DNA of 64,000 nucleotides from Thalassotalea sp. ND16A (GCF_000764205.1 NZ_JQDZ01000114.1:1-64000); one strand, 5' to 3'; shown: positions 54,285-63,799, counted from the stretch's first letter. Translations and numbers: made by a program. Notes: generated from the letters alone by a model not told the origin.

Positions 54285-55541
54285 TTATTTGCTTTGTTGG
54301 GCTGCTATTTTTTCTTTGGCAACGCGGATAATTTCAGGGTCAACGCGTTTTTTCTCATCAATCACTACCGTAGCAGATATTTTATCGTGAATACCCTGTC
54401 GGTTTGGATCCCAGAATATTTGTAAAAAACCTAGCAAGCCAGTTGCCGTCCCGGCCGCATAGCCACCAAAGCGGCCAAAGCTGTCCCACAGCGATAGCGG
54501 CGTGCCATCAAGTTGCAACACTCTAATATTCATCAAACGCTTACCCGGCGTTCGACCGTTCCAGCGAGAGGTAAACACAGAGAAGTACAGTGCCGCCCAA
54601 CCGATACCCAGGCCTAAATCGTCAACAATAAAGCCTTTGATTAATTCCACAATCGAATAAATAGGTCTATCGTTGCCGTTATTTTCTGATTCCAATTGCT
54701 CTATTTTCTCCAAAGCATTATTTAGCTTATCAATATCGCCATTTTTCTCTGCCGGTTTTTGCTCTGCCAATTTTTGTTCTGTCGTGGGCACAGTATTTTC
54801 TACGGGTTCAATTTCAGTGTTTGCACTTATTTCAGCATCGGGCTGTATTCGTTGATATTGAGCCTTGAAACCAGCAACCAATGCTTGTTGATCAGTTGCA
54901 TCCAACTCTGTCGCTTCTGCTATTTCAGCAAACAATTCGTTAGCCAGGTGTCGGTCAAAGTCAAACTCAACGGCATTTTCAGGCACATCCTTTAATATCC
55001 GTTGCCAGCAGTCAAGCTGTTGGCAATCGCTTTGCTCCGCCTGGCTCACCACGTTTATCGCATAACCAGTAATTTTAAGTGCAGTGGCAAGATCAACGTC
55101 TTTACCGTCAACATCATCGTCATATTCAGCACCATTATCAGTCGCATTGTTAGAACGATGAGAGGATGTATCATCATCAAAAATATCATTGACCATAGGT
55201 GGCAAGGTTTCCACCAGCAAGACAAACACAATAAAAGCGCCAAAAAATCGCATCACCGCCCGCCGCTTTCGGCCCGACACTTTGCCTTGCTGCTCTGCTC
55301 TTTTCTTGCTGCCCATGCGAAACGCCATGATGGCAAAGGCTACCGCTAAAAATTCACCACCGGCACTACTTAACATAGCAATCAGCAATCCGTCTATCGC
55401 CAAGGCAACCCCCCGTTTCCATGGGCTGGCGATTGGCGTACCAAATAAATTTTGATCTAACTTAAAAGCAAACGGGGTAACGATTTCTTGGGTTTCATCA
55501 AAGGTGAGTTTCTTTTTCGTTTTGGTAAAAATATTTTTCAT
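54285..55541 (-). CDS. RDD-family membrane protein with a long acidic insert
   Basis: A 418-aa protein. RDD-type membrane helices are split: an N-terminal part (FGTPIASPWKRGVALAIDGLLIAMLSSAGGE) and a C-terminal part (FTSRWNGRTPGKRLMNIRVLQLDG and FWDPNRQGIHDKISATVVI). Between them lies a soluble acidic stretch of about 200 residues with Asp/Glu/Asn-rich sequence and a Lys-Pro-Ala-Glu linker. I chose the ATG at 55541 with AGGA 6 nt upstream; a TTG two codons earlier is possible. RDD proteins are often near VWA/MoxR genes, as here. Transport function unknown. Confidence 0.82.
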   Translation of the reverse strand: MKNIFTKTKKKLTFDETQEIVTPFAFKLDQNLFGTPIASPWKRGVALAIDGLLIAMLSSAGGEFLAVAFAIMAFRMGSKKRAEQQGKVSGRKRRAVMRFFGAFIVFVLLVETLPPMVNDIFDDDTSSHRSNNATDNGAEYDDDVDGKDVDLATALKITGYAINVVSQAEQSDCQQLDCWQRILKDVPENAVEFDFDRHLANELFAEIAEATELDATDQQALVAGFKAQYQRIQPDAEISANTEIEPVENTVPTTEQKLAEQKPAEKNGDIDKLNNALEKIEQLESENNGNDRPIYSIVELIKGFIVDDLGLGIGWAALYFSVFTSRWNGRTPGKRLMNIRVLQLDGTPLSLWDSFGRFGGYAAGTATGLLGFLQIFWDPNRQGIHDKISATVVIDEKKRVDPEIIRVAKEKIAAQQSK

Positions 55542-55593
55542 CGACAATCCTGTGGCAACCTCAATATTTATACTATATAAGCAATTAATTTTA

Positions 55594-56766
55594 CTACAAT
55601 AATTCTTTTATGGCGGAAGATAAACCCGATATTGTCATTGGGTACATTCGCTGTGCCATCAGCTGGTTGATTAACCCGATTGACTGATAGTGATGCCAAT
55701 ACTTGTCTGGTTGTGGATTTAACCAGATGCAATTATCAAAATGATCGGTAATCCGTTTTAACCAGACACTGCCCGGCTCTTCATTCCAATGCTCGACACT
55801 GCCCCCCGGGTAAGAAACCTCGTAAGGTCCCATGGTGGCGTCGCCAACAAAGATGATTTTATAGTCACGAGAAAAGCGATGGAGAATATCCCATACCTCG
55901 ATGGTTTCTTGATAACGGCGGCCATTATCGTGCCAAACGTGCTCATATACGCAGTTATGAAAATAAAAGTATTCAAGATGCTTAAATTCGGTGTGCACCG
56001 CACTAAACAATTCCTCACACACTTTAATGTATTCATCCATAGAACCGCCGACATCAAAAAACATCAACACTTTAATGGCATTGTGTCGTTCAGGCTGCAT
56101 TTTCACATCCAAATAACCGGCATTTTTTGCCGTTGCGCGAATGGTATGATCTAAATCTAACACCTCTGCAGCCCCGGTACGGGCAAACTGTCTCAGTTTA
56201 CGCAAAGCCACTTTAATGTTTCGGGTACCAAGCTCAACATTTGAATCTAAGTTCTTAAACTCGCGTTTGTCCCATACTTTTGCCGCAGAAAAATTACGAT
56301 TGCCGTCCTGGCCTATTCTGACCCCGCCCGGATGATAGCCATGCGCACCAAAAGGTGACGTGCCGCCAGTGCCTATCCATTTATTGCCGCCTTGATGGCG
56401 CTTTTGTTGTTCGGCTAAGCGTTCGCGCAACGTTTTCATCAATTCGTCTAAGCCGCCTAACTGTTTCACCTGGGCCTTTTCTTCTGCCGATAACTGCTGT
56501 TGAAAGCGTTTTTCCAGCCAGTCTTTGGGGATATTGGATAAATCCAGCTCAATGTTCGAGACGCCCTGAAAATAATCGGCAAAGGCACGATCAAACTTGT
56601 CGAAATGGCTTTCATCTTTCACTAATATCACCCGCGACAGCGTATAAAAGTCGTCAACCGAGCAAAAAATCACCCGTTTTTCCATCGCCGATAATAAATC
56701 GAGTAACTCGCGTAGCGTACAAGGTACCCGGTACTCTTTAAGCTTAAAGAAAAACTCTATTAGCAT
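55594..56766 (-). CDS. VWA-domain protein (CoxE-like)
   Basis: A 390-aa soluble protein. The C-terminal von Willebrand A domain has the MIDAS motif FDVGGSMDEY near residue 240. The N-terminal part (FKLKEYRVPCTLRELLDLLSAMEK) is typical of CoxE-like/YehP partners of MoxR ATPases. It overlaps the MoxR gene by one base (TAATG), so the two are translated together. Such pairs act in maturation of metal enzymes or membrane proteins; the client is not known here. Confidence 0.9.
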   Translation of the reverse strand: MLIEFFFKLKEYRVPCTLRELLDLLSAMEKRVIFCSVDDFYTLSRVILVKDESHFDKFDRAFADYFQGVSNIELDLSNIPKDWLEKRFQQQLSAEEKAQVKQLGGLDELMKTLRERLAEQQKRHQGGNKWIGTGGTSPFGAHGYHPGGVRIGQDGNRNFSAAKVWDKREFKNLDSNVELGTRNIKVALRKLRQFARTGAAEVLDLDHTIRATAKNAGYLDVKMQPERHNAIKVLMFFDVGGSMDEYIKVCEELFSAVHTEFKHLEYFYFHNCVYEHVWHDNGRRYQETIEVWDILHRFSRDYKIIFVGDATMGPYEVSYPGGSVEHWNEEPGSVWLKRITDHFDNCIWLNPQPDKYWHHYQSIGLINQLMAQRMYPMTISGLSSAIKELL

Positions 56767-57611
56767 TAACGCTGACCTCGGTGCATAAAGGCAAGCTTTT
56801 CAAATAAATGTACGTCCTGTTCATTCTTCAATAACGCGCCGTGCAATGGCGGGATCAATTTTTTCTCGTTGGTTTCATGCAATACATCAGTGGCAATATC
56901 TTCCGCCACCAATAATTTTAACCAGTCAATTAACTCTGACGTGGAAGGCTTCTTCTTTAAGCCAGGAATGTCTCTTAAATTGAAAAACACCGCCAAGGCT
57001 TCATCGAGTAATGCTTGTTTTAAATTTTCAAAATGCACATCAACAATGCTTTGCATTTCTTCTTTCTCAGGAAACTTGATGTAATGGAAGAAACAACGAC
57101 GTAAAAATGCATCCGGGAGCTCTTTTTCATTATTGGAAGTAATAATGACAATCGGACGCTGTTTGGCCACCACCTTTTCTTGAGTTTCATACACATAAAA
57201 CTCCATCTTATCGAGCTCTAGCAATAAATCGTTGGGGAACTCAATATCGGCCTTGTCGATTTCATCAATCAACAGCACCGGGCGTTTGCCGGCGGAAAAT
57301 GCTTGCCAAAGTTTACCTTTGACAATGTAATTGCTGATATCTTTTACCCCCTCCCGGCCTAATTGACTGTCTCTTAAGCGCGATACGGCATCGTATTCAT
57401 ATAACCCTTGCTGAGCCCTGGTAGTTGATTTTATGTGCCATTGAATCAGCTCGGTATCTAGGGCAAGGGCCAACTCTTCAGCCAACATGGTTTTGCCCGT
57501 GCCCGGCTCGCCTTTTATCAATAAAGGTTTTTCCAGGGCGATAGCTGCATTTACCGCAAGTTGCAGATCGTTACTGGCGATGTAGTTTTTGGTACCGGTG
57601 AAAGTGGTCAT
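56766..57611 (-). CDS. MoxR-family AAA ATPase
   Basis: A 281-aa AAA+ ATPase of the MoxR group. Walker A is GEPGTGKTMLAEEL near residue 38, Walker B VLLIDEIDKADIEFPNDLL near 110, sensor 1 IITSNNEKELPDAFLRR near 155. MoxR ATPases act as chaperones with VWA proteins, which here is the next gene (1-nt overlap), with the RDD gene 52 nt further on the same strand. It is the first gene of this three-gene set, and its promoter is in the 186-bp gap to cysK. Confidence 0.92.
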   Translation of the reverse strand: MTTFTGTKNYIASNDLQLAVNAAIALEKPLLIKGEPGTGKTMLAEELALALDTELIQWHIKSTTRAQQGLYEYDAVSRLRDSQLGREGVKDISNYIVKGKLWQAFSAGKRPVLLIDEIDKADIEFPNDLLLELDKMEFYVYETQEKVVAKQRPIVIITSNNEKELPDAFLRRCFFHYIKFPEKEEMQSIVDVHFENLKQALLDEALAVFFNLRDIPGLKKKPSTSELIDWLKLLVAEDIATDVLHETNEKKLIPPLHGALLKNEQDVHLFEKLAFMHRGQR

Positions 57612-57797
57612 AATGGTCCTGAAAAGTGACTAAAGTGGATAAAACAGCTATTAATATGCAAATAAGTAATAAATATTTTAATACAAACTGTTATTAGTTA
57701 TATTTATCAGTTACTTTAACAATAAAAAAAAATCTGTAATCTAATCTATAATAAGTGAAATTTTAACGCTTTTTAAGAATTTTTAATAGGATTAATC

Positions 57798-58766
57798 ATG
57801 TCGAATCTATATCAAGACAACCCTGAAACCATTGGCAAAACCCCACTCGTTAAATTAAATAATGTATGTGGTGGAAACGTATACGCAAAAATTGAAGCAA
57901 GAAACCCTAGTTTTAGTGTGAAATGTCGTATTGGTGCCAACATGATCTGGGATGCTGAAAAAAAAGGCACTCTCACTAAAGATATCACCATTGTCGAGCC
58001 AACCAGTGGTAATACGGGTATCGCTTTGGCCTTTGTTGCCGCTGCGAAAGGCTATGACCTCATTCTCACCATGCCTCACACGATGAGTTTAGAACGCAGA
58101 CAATTATTGGTTGCTCTTGGCGCCAAAATTGAACTTACCGATGGTGCTAAAGGGATGAAAGGTGCGATTGATAAAGCCGAAGAAATTAAAGCAACCAACC
58201 CGGAAAAATACTTAATTTTGGGTCAATTTGATAACCCGGCCAACCCGGAAATTCATGAAAAAACCACAGGTCCTGAAATTTGGCAAGACACTGATGGCGC
58301 CGTAGATATTTTTGTTGCCGGCGTTGGCACTGGTGGCACCATTACCGGTGTGAGTCGTTATATTAAAAACACTCAGGGCAAAGCAATTCAATCGGTTGCG
58401 GTTGAGCCGACAGATTCACCAGTAATTGGTCAAAAAATTGCTGGCGAAGAATTAACTCCGGGACCACACAAAATTCAGGGCATTGGCGCGGGTTTTATTC
58501 CAGGTAACTTAGATCTGTCAATCATTGACTCTGTTGAACGCGTATCAAATGATGACTCTATTGCCATGGCGCATCGATTGATGAAAGAAGAAGGCATTTT
58601 AGCCGGTATTTCATCAGGCGCGGCCGTTGTTGCAGCGAAACGCTTAGCAGAAAAGCCAGAAAATGCCGACAAAACCATTGTCGTCATTTTGGCAAGTTCA
58701 GCGGAGAGATATTTATCGAGTCCGTTATTTGCTGATATGTTTACTGACGCGGAACTTACTCAGTAA
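57798..58766 (+). CDS. cysK: Cysteine synthase A
   Basis: O-acetylserine sulfhydrylase. It forms cysteine from O-acetylserine and sulfide with pyridoxal phosphate. Lys42 in [14 protein letters not shown] carries PLP, as in E. coli, and [11 protein letters not shown] near residue 67 is the phosphate/substrate loop. The 322-aa length matches (323 in E. coli). It is monocistronic. The 186-bp upstream gap is very AT-rich and must hold its promoter, but I could not pick out a CysB site. Confidence 0.96.
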   Translation: MSNLYQDNPETIGKTPLVKLNNVCGGNVYAKIEARNPSFSVKCRIGANMIWDAEKKGTLTKDITIVEPTSGNTGIALAFVAAAKGYDLILTMPHTMSLERRQLLVALGAKIELTDGAKGMKGAIDKAEEIKATNPEKYLILGQFDNPANPEIHEKTTGPEIWQDTDGAVDIFVAGVGTGGTITGVSRYIKNTQGKAIQSVAVEPTDSPVIGQKIAGEELTPGPHKIQGIGAGFIPGNLDLSIIDSVERVSNDDSIAMAHRLMKEEGILAGISSGAAVVAAKRLAEKPENADKTIVVILASSAERYLSSPLFADMFTDAELTQ

Positions 58767-58770
58767 TAAT

Positions 58771-58792
58771 TTTCAACATCCATGTTGAAAAT
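58771..58792. repeat. Short perfect inverted repeat after cysK
   Basis: TTTTCAACAT-CC-ATGTTGAAAA lies directly after the cysK stop codon, before the terminator. Confidence 0.75.
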
Positions 58793-58796
58793 GTGA

Positions 58797-58834
58797 AAAG
58801 GGACATAATCTTACGATTATCTCCCTTTTTTTAG
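58797..58834. terminator. cysK terminator
   Basis: AAAAGGGA-ATAATC pairs with GATTAT-TCCCTTTTTTT (one bulged position each side) around TTAC. Confidence 0.87.
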
Positions 58835-58863
58835 GACCGAAAAAATATTGTTTTAACTAATGA

Positions 58864-60627
58864 TTAGTTCGCAAATACTTTGCCTTCTCGGCGAGGATCG
58901 GCCCCTCCGACTAATTTGCCGCGATACACTTCGATGCCGTGTATACCACTGTTTAAATCTCTAATCGCCACCTTATGACCCATTGCTTCTAACTGCGGTT
59001 TTAATGCTTCTAAAGAAGTGCCTTTCTCTAGGGTGGTAATATCATTCCTATTGGTGATTTTCGGTAAATTAATCGCCGCTTGAATATCTAACTGCCAGTC
59101 TAATACGCCGATCATGGTTTGCGCCACATAATTGATAATTCGACTACCGCCAGGAGAGCCTATCACCAAACGTAAGCTACCATCTTGATTAAATACCATG
59201 GTGGGCGCCATTGAGCTTCTTGGCCGCTTAAATGGCTCTAAGCGATTCGCAACGGGTAACCCGTTAACCTTAGGCGTTAAAGAAAAGTCGGTTAACTGAT
59301 TGTTTAATAAAAACCCTTCGACAAAAACGGCAGAGCCAAACGCCATTTCAATACTTGTGGTCATCGAAATAGCATTGCCTGCACTATCAACTATCGCGAT
59401 GTGCGATGTTGATGGCATTTCAATCGCGTTATCGATAGCAAGTTTTGCCACATGGCTGAATTCACCGGCTACAGCTTGGCCCATGTCCTGAACTGGATTT
59501 ATCAATTGGCCTCGTTGTTTAAGGTATTGATCATCAATTAATTGCCTAACCGGAACGGGTACAAAGTCAGGATCGGCGATATACCTTGCTCTATCCGCAT
59601 AGGCAAGGCGTGAGCTTTGGCTAATCAAATGTAGCGCGTTAACATCATTGGCAGAGAATTTCGCTAAATTATGTTGTTCTAGTTGTTTCAGCATTTGAAT
59701 AACGGCGACACCACCAGAGCTAGGCGGTGGCATGCCGCAAATATTAAACTGCTTATAAGGTCCACAAACCGCATCAACCTCAGTCGCACGATAATTGGCT
59801 AAATCGGTTAACGCTAATCGCCCTGGGGCAATGGCTGAGTTTTGGACGGCTTTTACCATACTCTGGGCAATCCAGCCTTGATAAAACACTTTCGTGCCTT
59901 GTTTGCTTATTGCCTTGTATACTTCCGCCAACTCAGGGTTTTTTAACAAACGTCCCTGCTTAACCGGGACACCATTGGGGAAAAAGTAGTGGCTTGCCTT
60001 TGCCAGTTTTTTCACCCCTGGGTTAAAGCCCATCGCCACTAACTTCGCCATTCGCGGAGAAACAATAAAGCCCTCTTCGGCAAGTTTTATCGCATCGCTA
60101 AATAACTCAGCCCAAGGCAATTTACCATGTTTTTTGTGGGCATCTTCTAATGCTTTTAATACCCCGGGAACGCCAACACTTCGGCCACCAACAACGGCAT
60201 CAATCCAGCGAACAGCAGAGCCATCAGGGTTGAGAAACTGATCTTGACTGGCAGCTTCAGGGGCAACTTCACGGCCATCAAAGGTGCTGAGGTGTTTGGT
60301 GGAATTATCAAAATGCAAAATAAACGCGCCACCGCCGATGCCAGAAGACTGTGGCTCAACTAAGGTTAAGACCAGTTGCACGGCAATAGCGGCATCAATG
60401 GCATTGCCGCCTTTTTCTAAAATATTAAAGCCGGCATTGCTGGCATATGGGTTGGCTGCCGCCACCATATGTTTACTGCCAACAACCGCTTTGTTTTGTT
60501 GAAAACCTGTCGCGGCTTCCGGCTCACGGTCCTCTCTGGCAACTGGATTATTAGCTTGCTCGAAAACGCAAGCAGAGCTAAGCAGTAATAACGGGATAAG
60601 CGCAAAAAGTTTCAATTTATTAAACAC
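58864..60627 (-). CDS. ggt: Gamma-glutamyltransferase
   Basis: An exported Ntn-hydrolase that cleaves gamma-glutamyl bonds of glutathione. It self-processes at a threonine: the segment MPSTSHIAIVDSAGNAISMTTSIE contains the cleavage/catalytic Thr before Ser-His. The 587-aa product has a lipoprotein-like signal (LIPLLLLSSACVFEQ, Cys20), while classical E. coli Ggt is a soluble periplasmic enzyme, so this form may be membrane-anchored. PQSSGIGGGAFIL and GGSRIINYVAQ are conserved. It converges on cysK. Confidence 0.94.
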   Translation of the reverse strand: MFNKLKLFALIPLLLLSSACVFEQANNPVAREDREPEAATGFQQNKAVVGSKHMVAAANPYASNAGFNILEKGGNAIDAAIAVQLVLTLVEPQSSGIGGGAFILHFDNSTKHLSTFDGREVAPEAASQDQFLNPDGSAVRWIDAVVGGRSVGVPGVLKALEDAHKKHGKLPWAELFSDAIKLAEEGFIVSPRMAKLVAMGFNPGVKKLAKASHYFFPNGVPVKQGRLLKNPELAEVYKAISKQGTKVFYQGWIAQSMVKAVQNSAIAPGRLALTDLANYRATEVDAVCGPYKQFNICGMPPPSSGGVAVIQMLKQLEQHNLAKFSANDVNALHLISQSSRLAYADRARYIADPDFVPVPVRQLIDDQYLKQRGQLINPVQDMGQAVAGEFSHVAKLAIDNAIEMPSTSHIAIVDSAGNAISMTTSIEMAFGSAVFVEGFLLNNQLTDFSLTPKVNGLPVANRLEPFKRPRSSMAPTMVFNQDGSLRLVIGSPGGSRIINYVAQTMIGVLDWQLDIQAAINLPKITNRNDITTLEKGTSLEALKPQLEAMGHKVAIRDLNSGIHGIEVYRGKLVGGADPRREGKVFAN

Positions 60628-60663
60628 GGAGAGTCCTTTTCATTTTTATGCTAATTTTACTCT

Positions 60664-61260
60664 CTAATGCGCAGCTTTGTTAGCAGGCACTAAAGACAAT
60701 TGGAATTGATTAAAGTTTGCAAAGCTTTCCAGTAATGGTTGGTACTTTTCATTGTCGCCTTCTAAGGCTGCCAAGGCATACGCACAAGCTTCAATGGTAG
60801 ATACGTCGCTGGCTTTATGGTGCTTACGAATAAGATACTGGCTTTTGATGCTATCTGCCAGAGTGATTTTCGCTAAATTATGCAAGTTTTTAGATAACTG
60901 ATACATTCGATAAGCTTTTTTCCAGGTACCATCCAAGACCAAAACCACGGTTTTAAGCTGTTCTGACAAACTCTGTGCAGTCGCAACTTTAGCGTCTTCA
61001 CCCGGATAAAGCAGAATAACGTTTATTTCAGCATCGGCAATAATTTGGTTAAGCGCTTCACAATGACTAAAATCTTCTGCGATTAACACGCGGCAATTGC
61101 GCAAACTTAAATCCGTTAATGTGGCAGTACCCTTAGCCTGCTTTTCTTCACTTGGGTGCTGTAATAACCAAATATCGACGTTATTGTCAATATTGCAGCG
61201 TAAACTACAGATACATGTAACTAGCGGTCTATGACACCTTGTGCAATACTGTCGACTCAT
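60664..61260 (-). CDS. DTW-domain tRNA-uridine aminocarboxypropyltransferase (TapT-like)
   Basis: A 198-aa protein of the DTW family (YfiP/TapT), which installs acp3U at position 47 of tRNAs using S-adenosylmethionine. The N-terminal zinc-type cysteines CTRCHRPLVTCICSL are at residues 6-20, and the family motif appears as VLDGTWKKAYRM near 113 (Asp-Gly-Thr-Trp). The C-terminus YLIRKHHKASDVSTIEACAYAL is conserved. It is monocistronic upstream of ggt. The substrate tRNAs are inferred. Confidence 0.88.
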   Translation of the reverse strand: MSRQYCTRCHRPLVTCICSLRCNIDNNVDIWLLQHPSEEKQAKGTATLTDLSLRNCRVLIAEDFSHCEALNQIIADAEINVILLYPGEDAKVATAQSLSEQLKTVVLVLDGTWKKAYRMYQLSKNLHNLAKITLADSIKSQYLIRKHHKASDVSTIEACAYALAALEGDNEKYQPLLESFANFNQFQLSLVPANKAAH

Positions 61261-61280
61261 AACGCCTTTACCTTAATCAC

Positions 61281-61552
61281 TAATACCAATTCCGACAATT
61301 TATTGGTCAATTTAGAGCTTTGAAAGAGGCGGGAGAACAATCGAAATTTGTTTTGATATAGTCATTCTATATAAAACAAATTTTGAGCAGTTATCTCGAC
61401 TCTTTCAAGCTCCCGAAGGGCGAGTTTAAAAGATTTATCTACTGCGTTATTGATTTTGACAAGGGGACAACCCTTCTCAGCAATCAATGCCTTGTATATA
61501 AACCTTTTAATTCTCGCTAAATGGTCAATAAATTATCGGACTTGGTATAATT
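61281..61552. mobile_element. Non-coding inverted-repeat element, family 2, copy D
   Basis: This element of about 272 bp has ends TAATACCAATTCCGACAATT and (reverse complemented right end) ATACCAAGTCCGATAATT, continuing into TATTG on both sides. The interior GTTTAAAAGATTTATCTACT, GCGTTATTG and ATCAATGCCTTG matches the layout of copy C at 38142-38406. It occupies most of the gap between the DTW gene and the rhombosortase gene and has no ORF. Confidence 0.7.
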
Positions 61553-61625
61553 AAATTATCTATATTTAAGTTAGTGATTAACGTTAAAATAATAAAAGAA
61601 ATCATTATAAACCTGAATTGCCCTT

Positions 61626-62237
61626 ATGTTGAAGTTGTCTTTACCAATTACTCGTCAAGCTTGTACCTCGCCACTGATTATTCTCATCCTGGCGATAATG
61701 ACTTATTTGTTGCCCGACAGTATCAGCGACTTGCTGATTTACAACCGGCACAGCATTAACGATGGCGAGTTTTGGCGGTTGCTCACCGGGCATTTCGATC
61801 ATACCAACTTTAACCACTTACTGTTAAATATTGCCGGGCTAAGTATGCTTTGGGCACTGCATGGCGAGCATTACTCGTCAAAAAACTATGCGGTTAATTT
61901 TTTATTCGCTGCAGTGCTCTGTAGCGTGGGCATTTACTTCTTTGTCCCGGAGATGATCCGTTATGTCGGTTTGTCCGGCGTTTTACACGGTATATTTGTT
62001 TGGGGTGCCATTTGTGATATTCAAAAAGGCTGGAAGTCAGGTTATTTGTTATTGCTAGGTGTATGGGGAAAAATCATTTATGAACAGGTCTTTGGTGCGA
62101 GCGCCGATGTGGAAGCGATGATTAATGCCCGAGTCGCCATTGACGCGCATTTATGGGGTGCTATTGGCGGATTGATTTATCCAGTGTGGCGCTTTATCAA
62201 ACAAAGGTTGAATAGTAGAGCAGAGCCGAGAAACTAG
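61626..62237 (+). CDS. rrtA: Rhombosortase
   Basis: A 203-aa rhomboid-type intramembrane serine protease that removes GlyGly-CTERM sorting tails. About six membrane segments are visible. The catalytic Ser117 is in YVGLSGVLHGIF and the partner His175 in AIDAHLWGAIGGL; HFDHTNFNHLLLNIAG near residue 56-71 is the rhomboid/rhombosortase loop. No GlyGly-CTERM protein was found in this window, so its substrates must be elsewhere. Two short ATGs upstream are in other frames. Confidence 0.9.
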   Translation: MLKLSLPITRQACTSPLIILILAIMTYLLPDSISDLLIYNRHSINDGEFWRLLTGHFDHTNFNHLLLNIAGLSMLWALHGEHYSSKNYAVNFLFAAVLCSVGIYFFVPEMIRYVGLSGVLHGIFVWGAICDIQKGWKSGYLLLLGVWGKIIYEQVFGASADVEAMINARVAIDAHLWGAIGGLIYPVWRFIKQRLNSRAEPRN

Positions 62238-62415
62238 AAACGAACTGTCGGTACAGAGTACAGGCAGATGGTATTAATTTCGAGCATCGTGCACGCTTCG
62301 CTCCGGGCAACGAGTAGTTTGACTGATGCTAAATGTCTACCTATATCTCTTACTTTAGTTGGCACTTCATATTCAAAAAACTAACTTCCCATTTAATAAC
62401 TATCTGCTACACGGT

Positions 62416-63189
62416 TTACTTTTTCGATACGGTAGCCGGGGAAGACAGTCCTTTGCGTAAGACATAAATGGCATAGTTGGTTTCAGCAAAGTGTTTTTCA
62501 TATTCTTCCAGCAATTGTTGAGCATTGTCTTGCGAATCCAGTTGCGCGCTTAACGGTTCAAAAAAAGACTTCGCTTGCGGCATCATATCAGCATAATTTT
62601 CGTGCCCTATCACCAGTTGCATTTGTGGCTTTCCGCCTATGCGACTGTGCCAGGACCAACTTTCATGCCATTGCATTTGTTTAGCCGCATCACTGAGCGC
62701 TTTTACCGAAGCTTTTAATGCAAAGCCTTCGCCCGGTTTTGGGTATAAGGTATTAACCGAGAAGTATTTAAAGCTCTTCTGGGTGTCCCATGAGCTATTT
62801 CTCTCATCGTAGCGGGTATAGTAATGCTCATTCTTTACTACGTATTTGCGCACCGTTTTACGCCACTGACTGGAAGTCTTTGAATCTCTGGCCCAGCTTT
62901 TATATGCCGCTATTTGATCCCAATTTGTACAACACGCTCTCAGTACATAAGTGTTCATGCTATCGCCAATAACTTGGGTATAAACCTGCCAAGTATTTGG
63001 ATCACCATTATCCACACGATATTGCATATGCTGAGCCAGAGCACGCTCAAATTTCGCCTTATTAGCAGCATTGATTGTTACCACCCAAACATCGGTTAAC
63101 GGCGCTACACTTTGCTCTTCGGCTGTAACTGATGACGCCATGAAATACATAGCTAACCCTATGGTAAACGCGAGGCATAACTTTTTCAT
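62416..63189 (-). CDS. Hypothetical exported protein
   Basis: A 257-aa protein with a signal peptide (MKKLCLAFTIGLAMYFMASS, then VTA-E). I do not recognise a named family. Two similar halves are suggested: VWVVTINAANKAKFERALAQHMQYR near residue 35 and KASVKALSDAAKQMQWHESW near 160, each a ferredoxin-like start. There are also paired cysteines (RACCTNWD) near 111. Weak resemblance to dimeric alpha-beta-barrel (NIPSNAP/EthD-like) proteins is possible. Confidence 0.7.
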   Translation of the reverse strand: MKKLCLAFTIGLAMYFMASSVTAEEQSVAPLTDVWVVTINAANKAKFERALAQHMQYRVDNGDPNTWQVYTQVIGDSMNTYVLRACCTNWDQIAAYKSWARDSKTSSQWRKTVRKYVVKNEHYYTRYDERNSSWDTQKSFKYFSVNTLYPKPGEGFALKASVKALSDAAKQMQWHESWSWHSRIGGKPQMQLVIGHENYADMMPQAKSFFEPLSAQLDSQDNAQQLLEEYEKHFAETNYAIYVLRKGLSSPATVSKK

Positions 63190-63372
63190 ACTCTTCCCTA
63201 ACTATCTAACGGAATCATTTTTTTAAATTGTTGATTTTAATATAGTAGATATAAAGAGAAACGAGAAACGAAGAGCATAGAATGAGTACATGTAAATAAG
63301 TCCCTTTATACCGTTAACTAACCAATGAATAACTATAATGGTAATAGTTTCAGCTGTGCTAAAGGAGTTAGC

Positions 63373-63475
63373 ATGATATTTGAAAATTTAGAGGTATGGA
63401 CTACCAATGATTGATGAGGCTAAGCAGATATCAAAAATACTAGGTTCGATGATTAAATCTAAATTGATGAATACG
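63373..63475 (+). pseudogene. Remnant of a four-helix-bundle (23S IVP-like) protein gene
   Basis: A ribosome-binding site (AAAGGAG, 6 nt upstream) precedes ATG and the product MIFENLEVWTTND-stop. The frame beginning at 63407 then gives MIDEAKQISKILGSMIKSKL, the usual C-terminal helix of the short 23S-intervening-sequence/four-helix-bundle proteins whose N-terminus reads F-E-x-L-E-V-W. About 85 middle codons are missing, so this looks like an internal deletion. It lies just before the tRNA-Lys array. Confidence 0.6.
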
Positions 63476-63495
63476 AAGTATGAAGAAAGAAGAAG

Positions 63496-63571
63496 TGGTC
63501 GGTCGTGAAGGATTTGAACCTTCGACAAATTGGTTAAAAGCCAACTGCTCTACCAACTGAGCTAACGACCG
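63496..63571 (-). tRNA. tRNA-Lys (TTT)
   Basis: A 76-nt cloverleaf on the minus strand: acceptor CGGTCGT/ACGACCG (unusual C1-G72), anticodon loop CTTTTAA (TTT), T arm GAAGGTTCAAATCCTTC, discriminator A and encoded CCA. Confidence 0.95.
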
Positions 63572-63623
63572 ACAGAAGTATCTTGAGAGTTTTAGAATTT
63601 AAAACCAACTTTGAAAAGTTGCT

Positions 63624-63700
63624 TGGTCGTGAAGGATTTTAACCTTCGACCATATTGGATATTAGCGTTAAAAGCCTCGGCTTTTACTTTAAATACCCCA
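63624..63700 (-). pseudogene. Decayed tRNA-Lys-like unit
   Basis: The T arm and acceptor (GAAGGTTAAAATCCTTCACG then ACC) remain, with one T-loop base changed. Then the sequence diverges and contains GGCTTTTAACGC near the anticodon position with an insertion, and the D arm is missing. Confidence 0.6.
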
Positions 63701-63723
63701 ACTACTTCATAATGAAAAAAAGT

Positions 63724-63799
63724 TGGTCGGTCGTGAAGGATTTGAACCTTCGACAAATTGGTTAAAAGCCAACTGCTCTACCAACTGAGCTAACGACCG
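63724..63799 (-). tRNA. tRNA-Lys (TTT), second gene
   Basis: Complete 76-nt gene identical to the one at 63496-63571, including C1-G72 and encoded CCA. Confidence 0.95.

Noticed and set aside
62238-62415. Gene or element between the rhombosortase and the exported protein
   Set aside because: Only 178 bp, with no open frame or clear inverted repeat.
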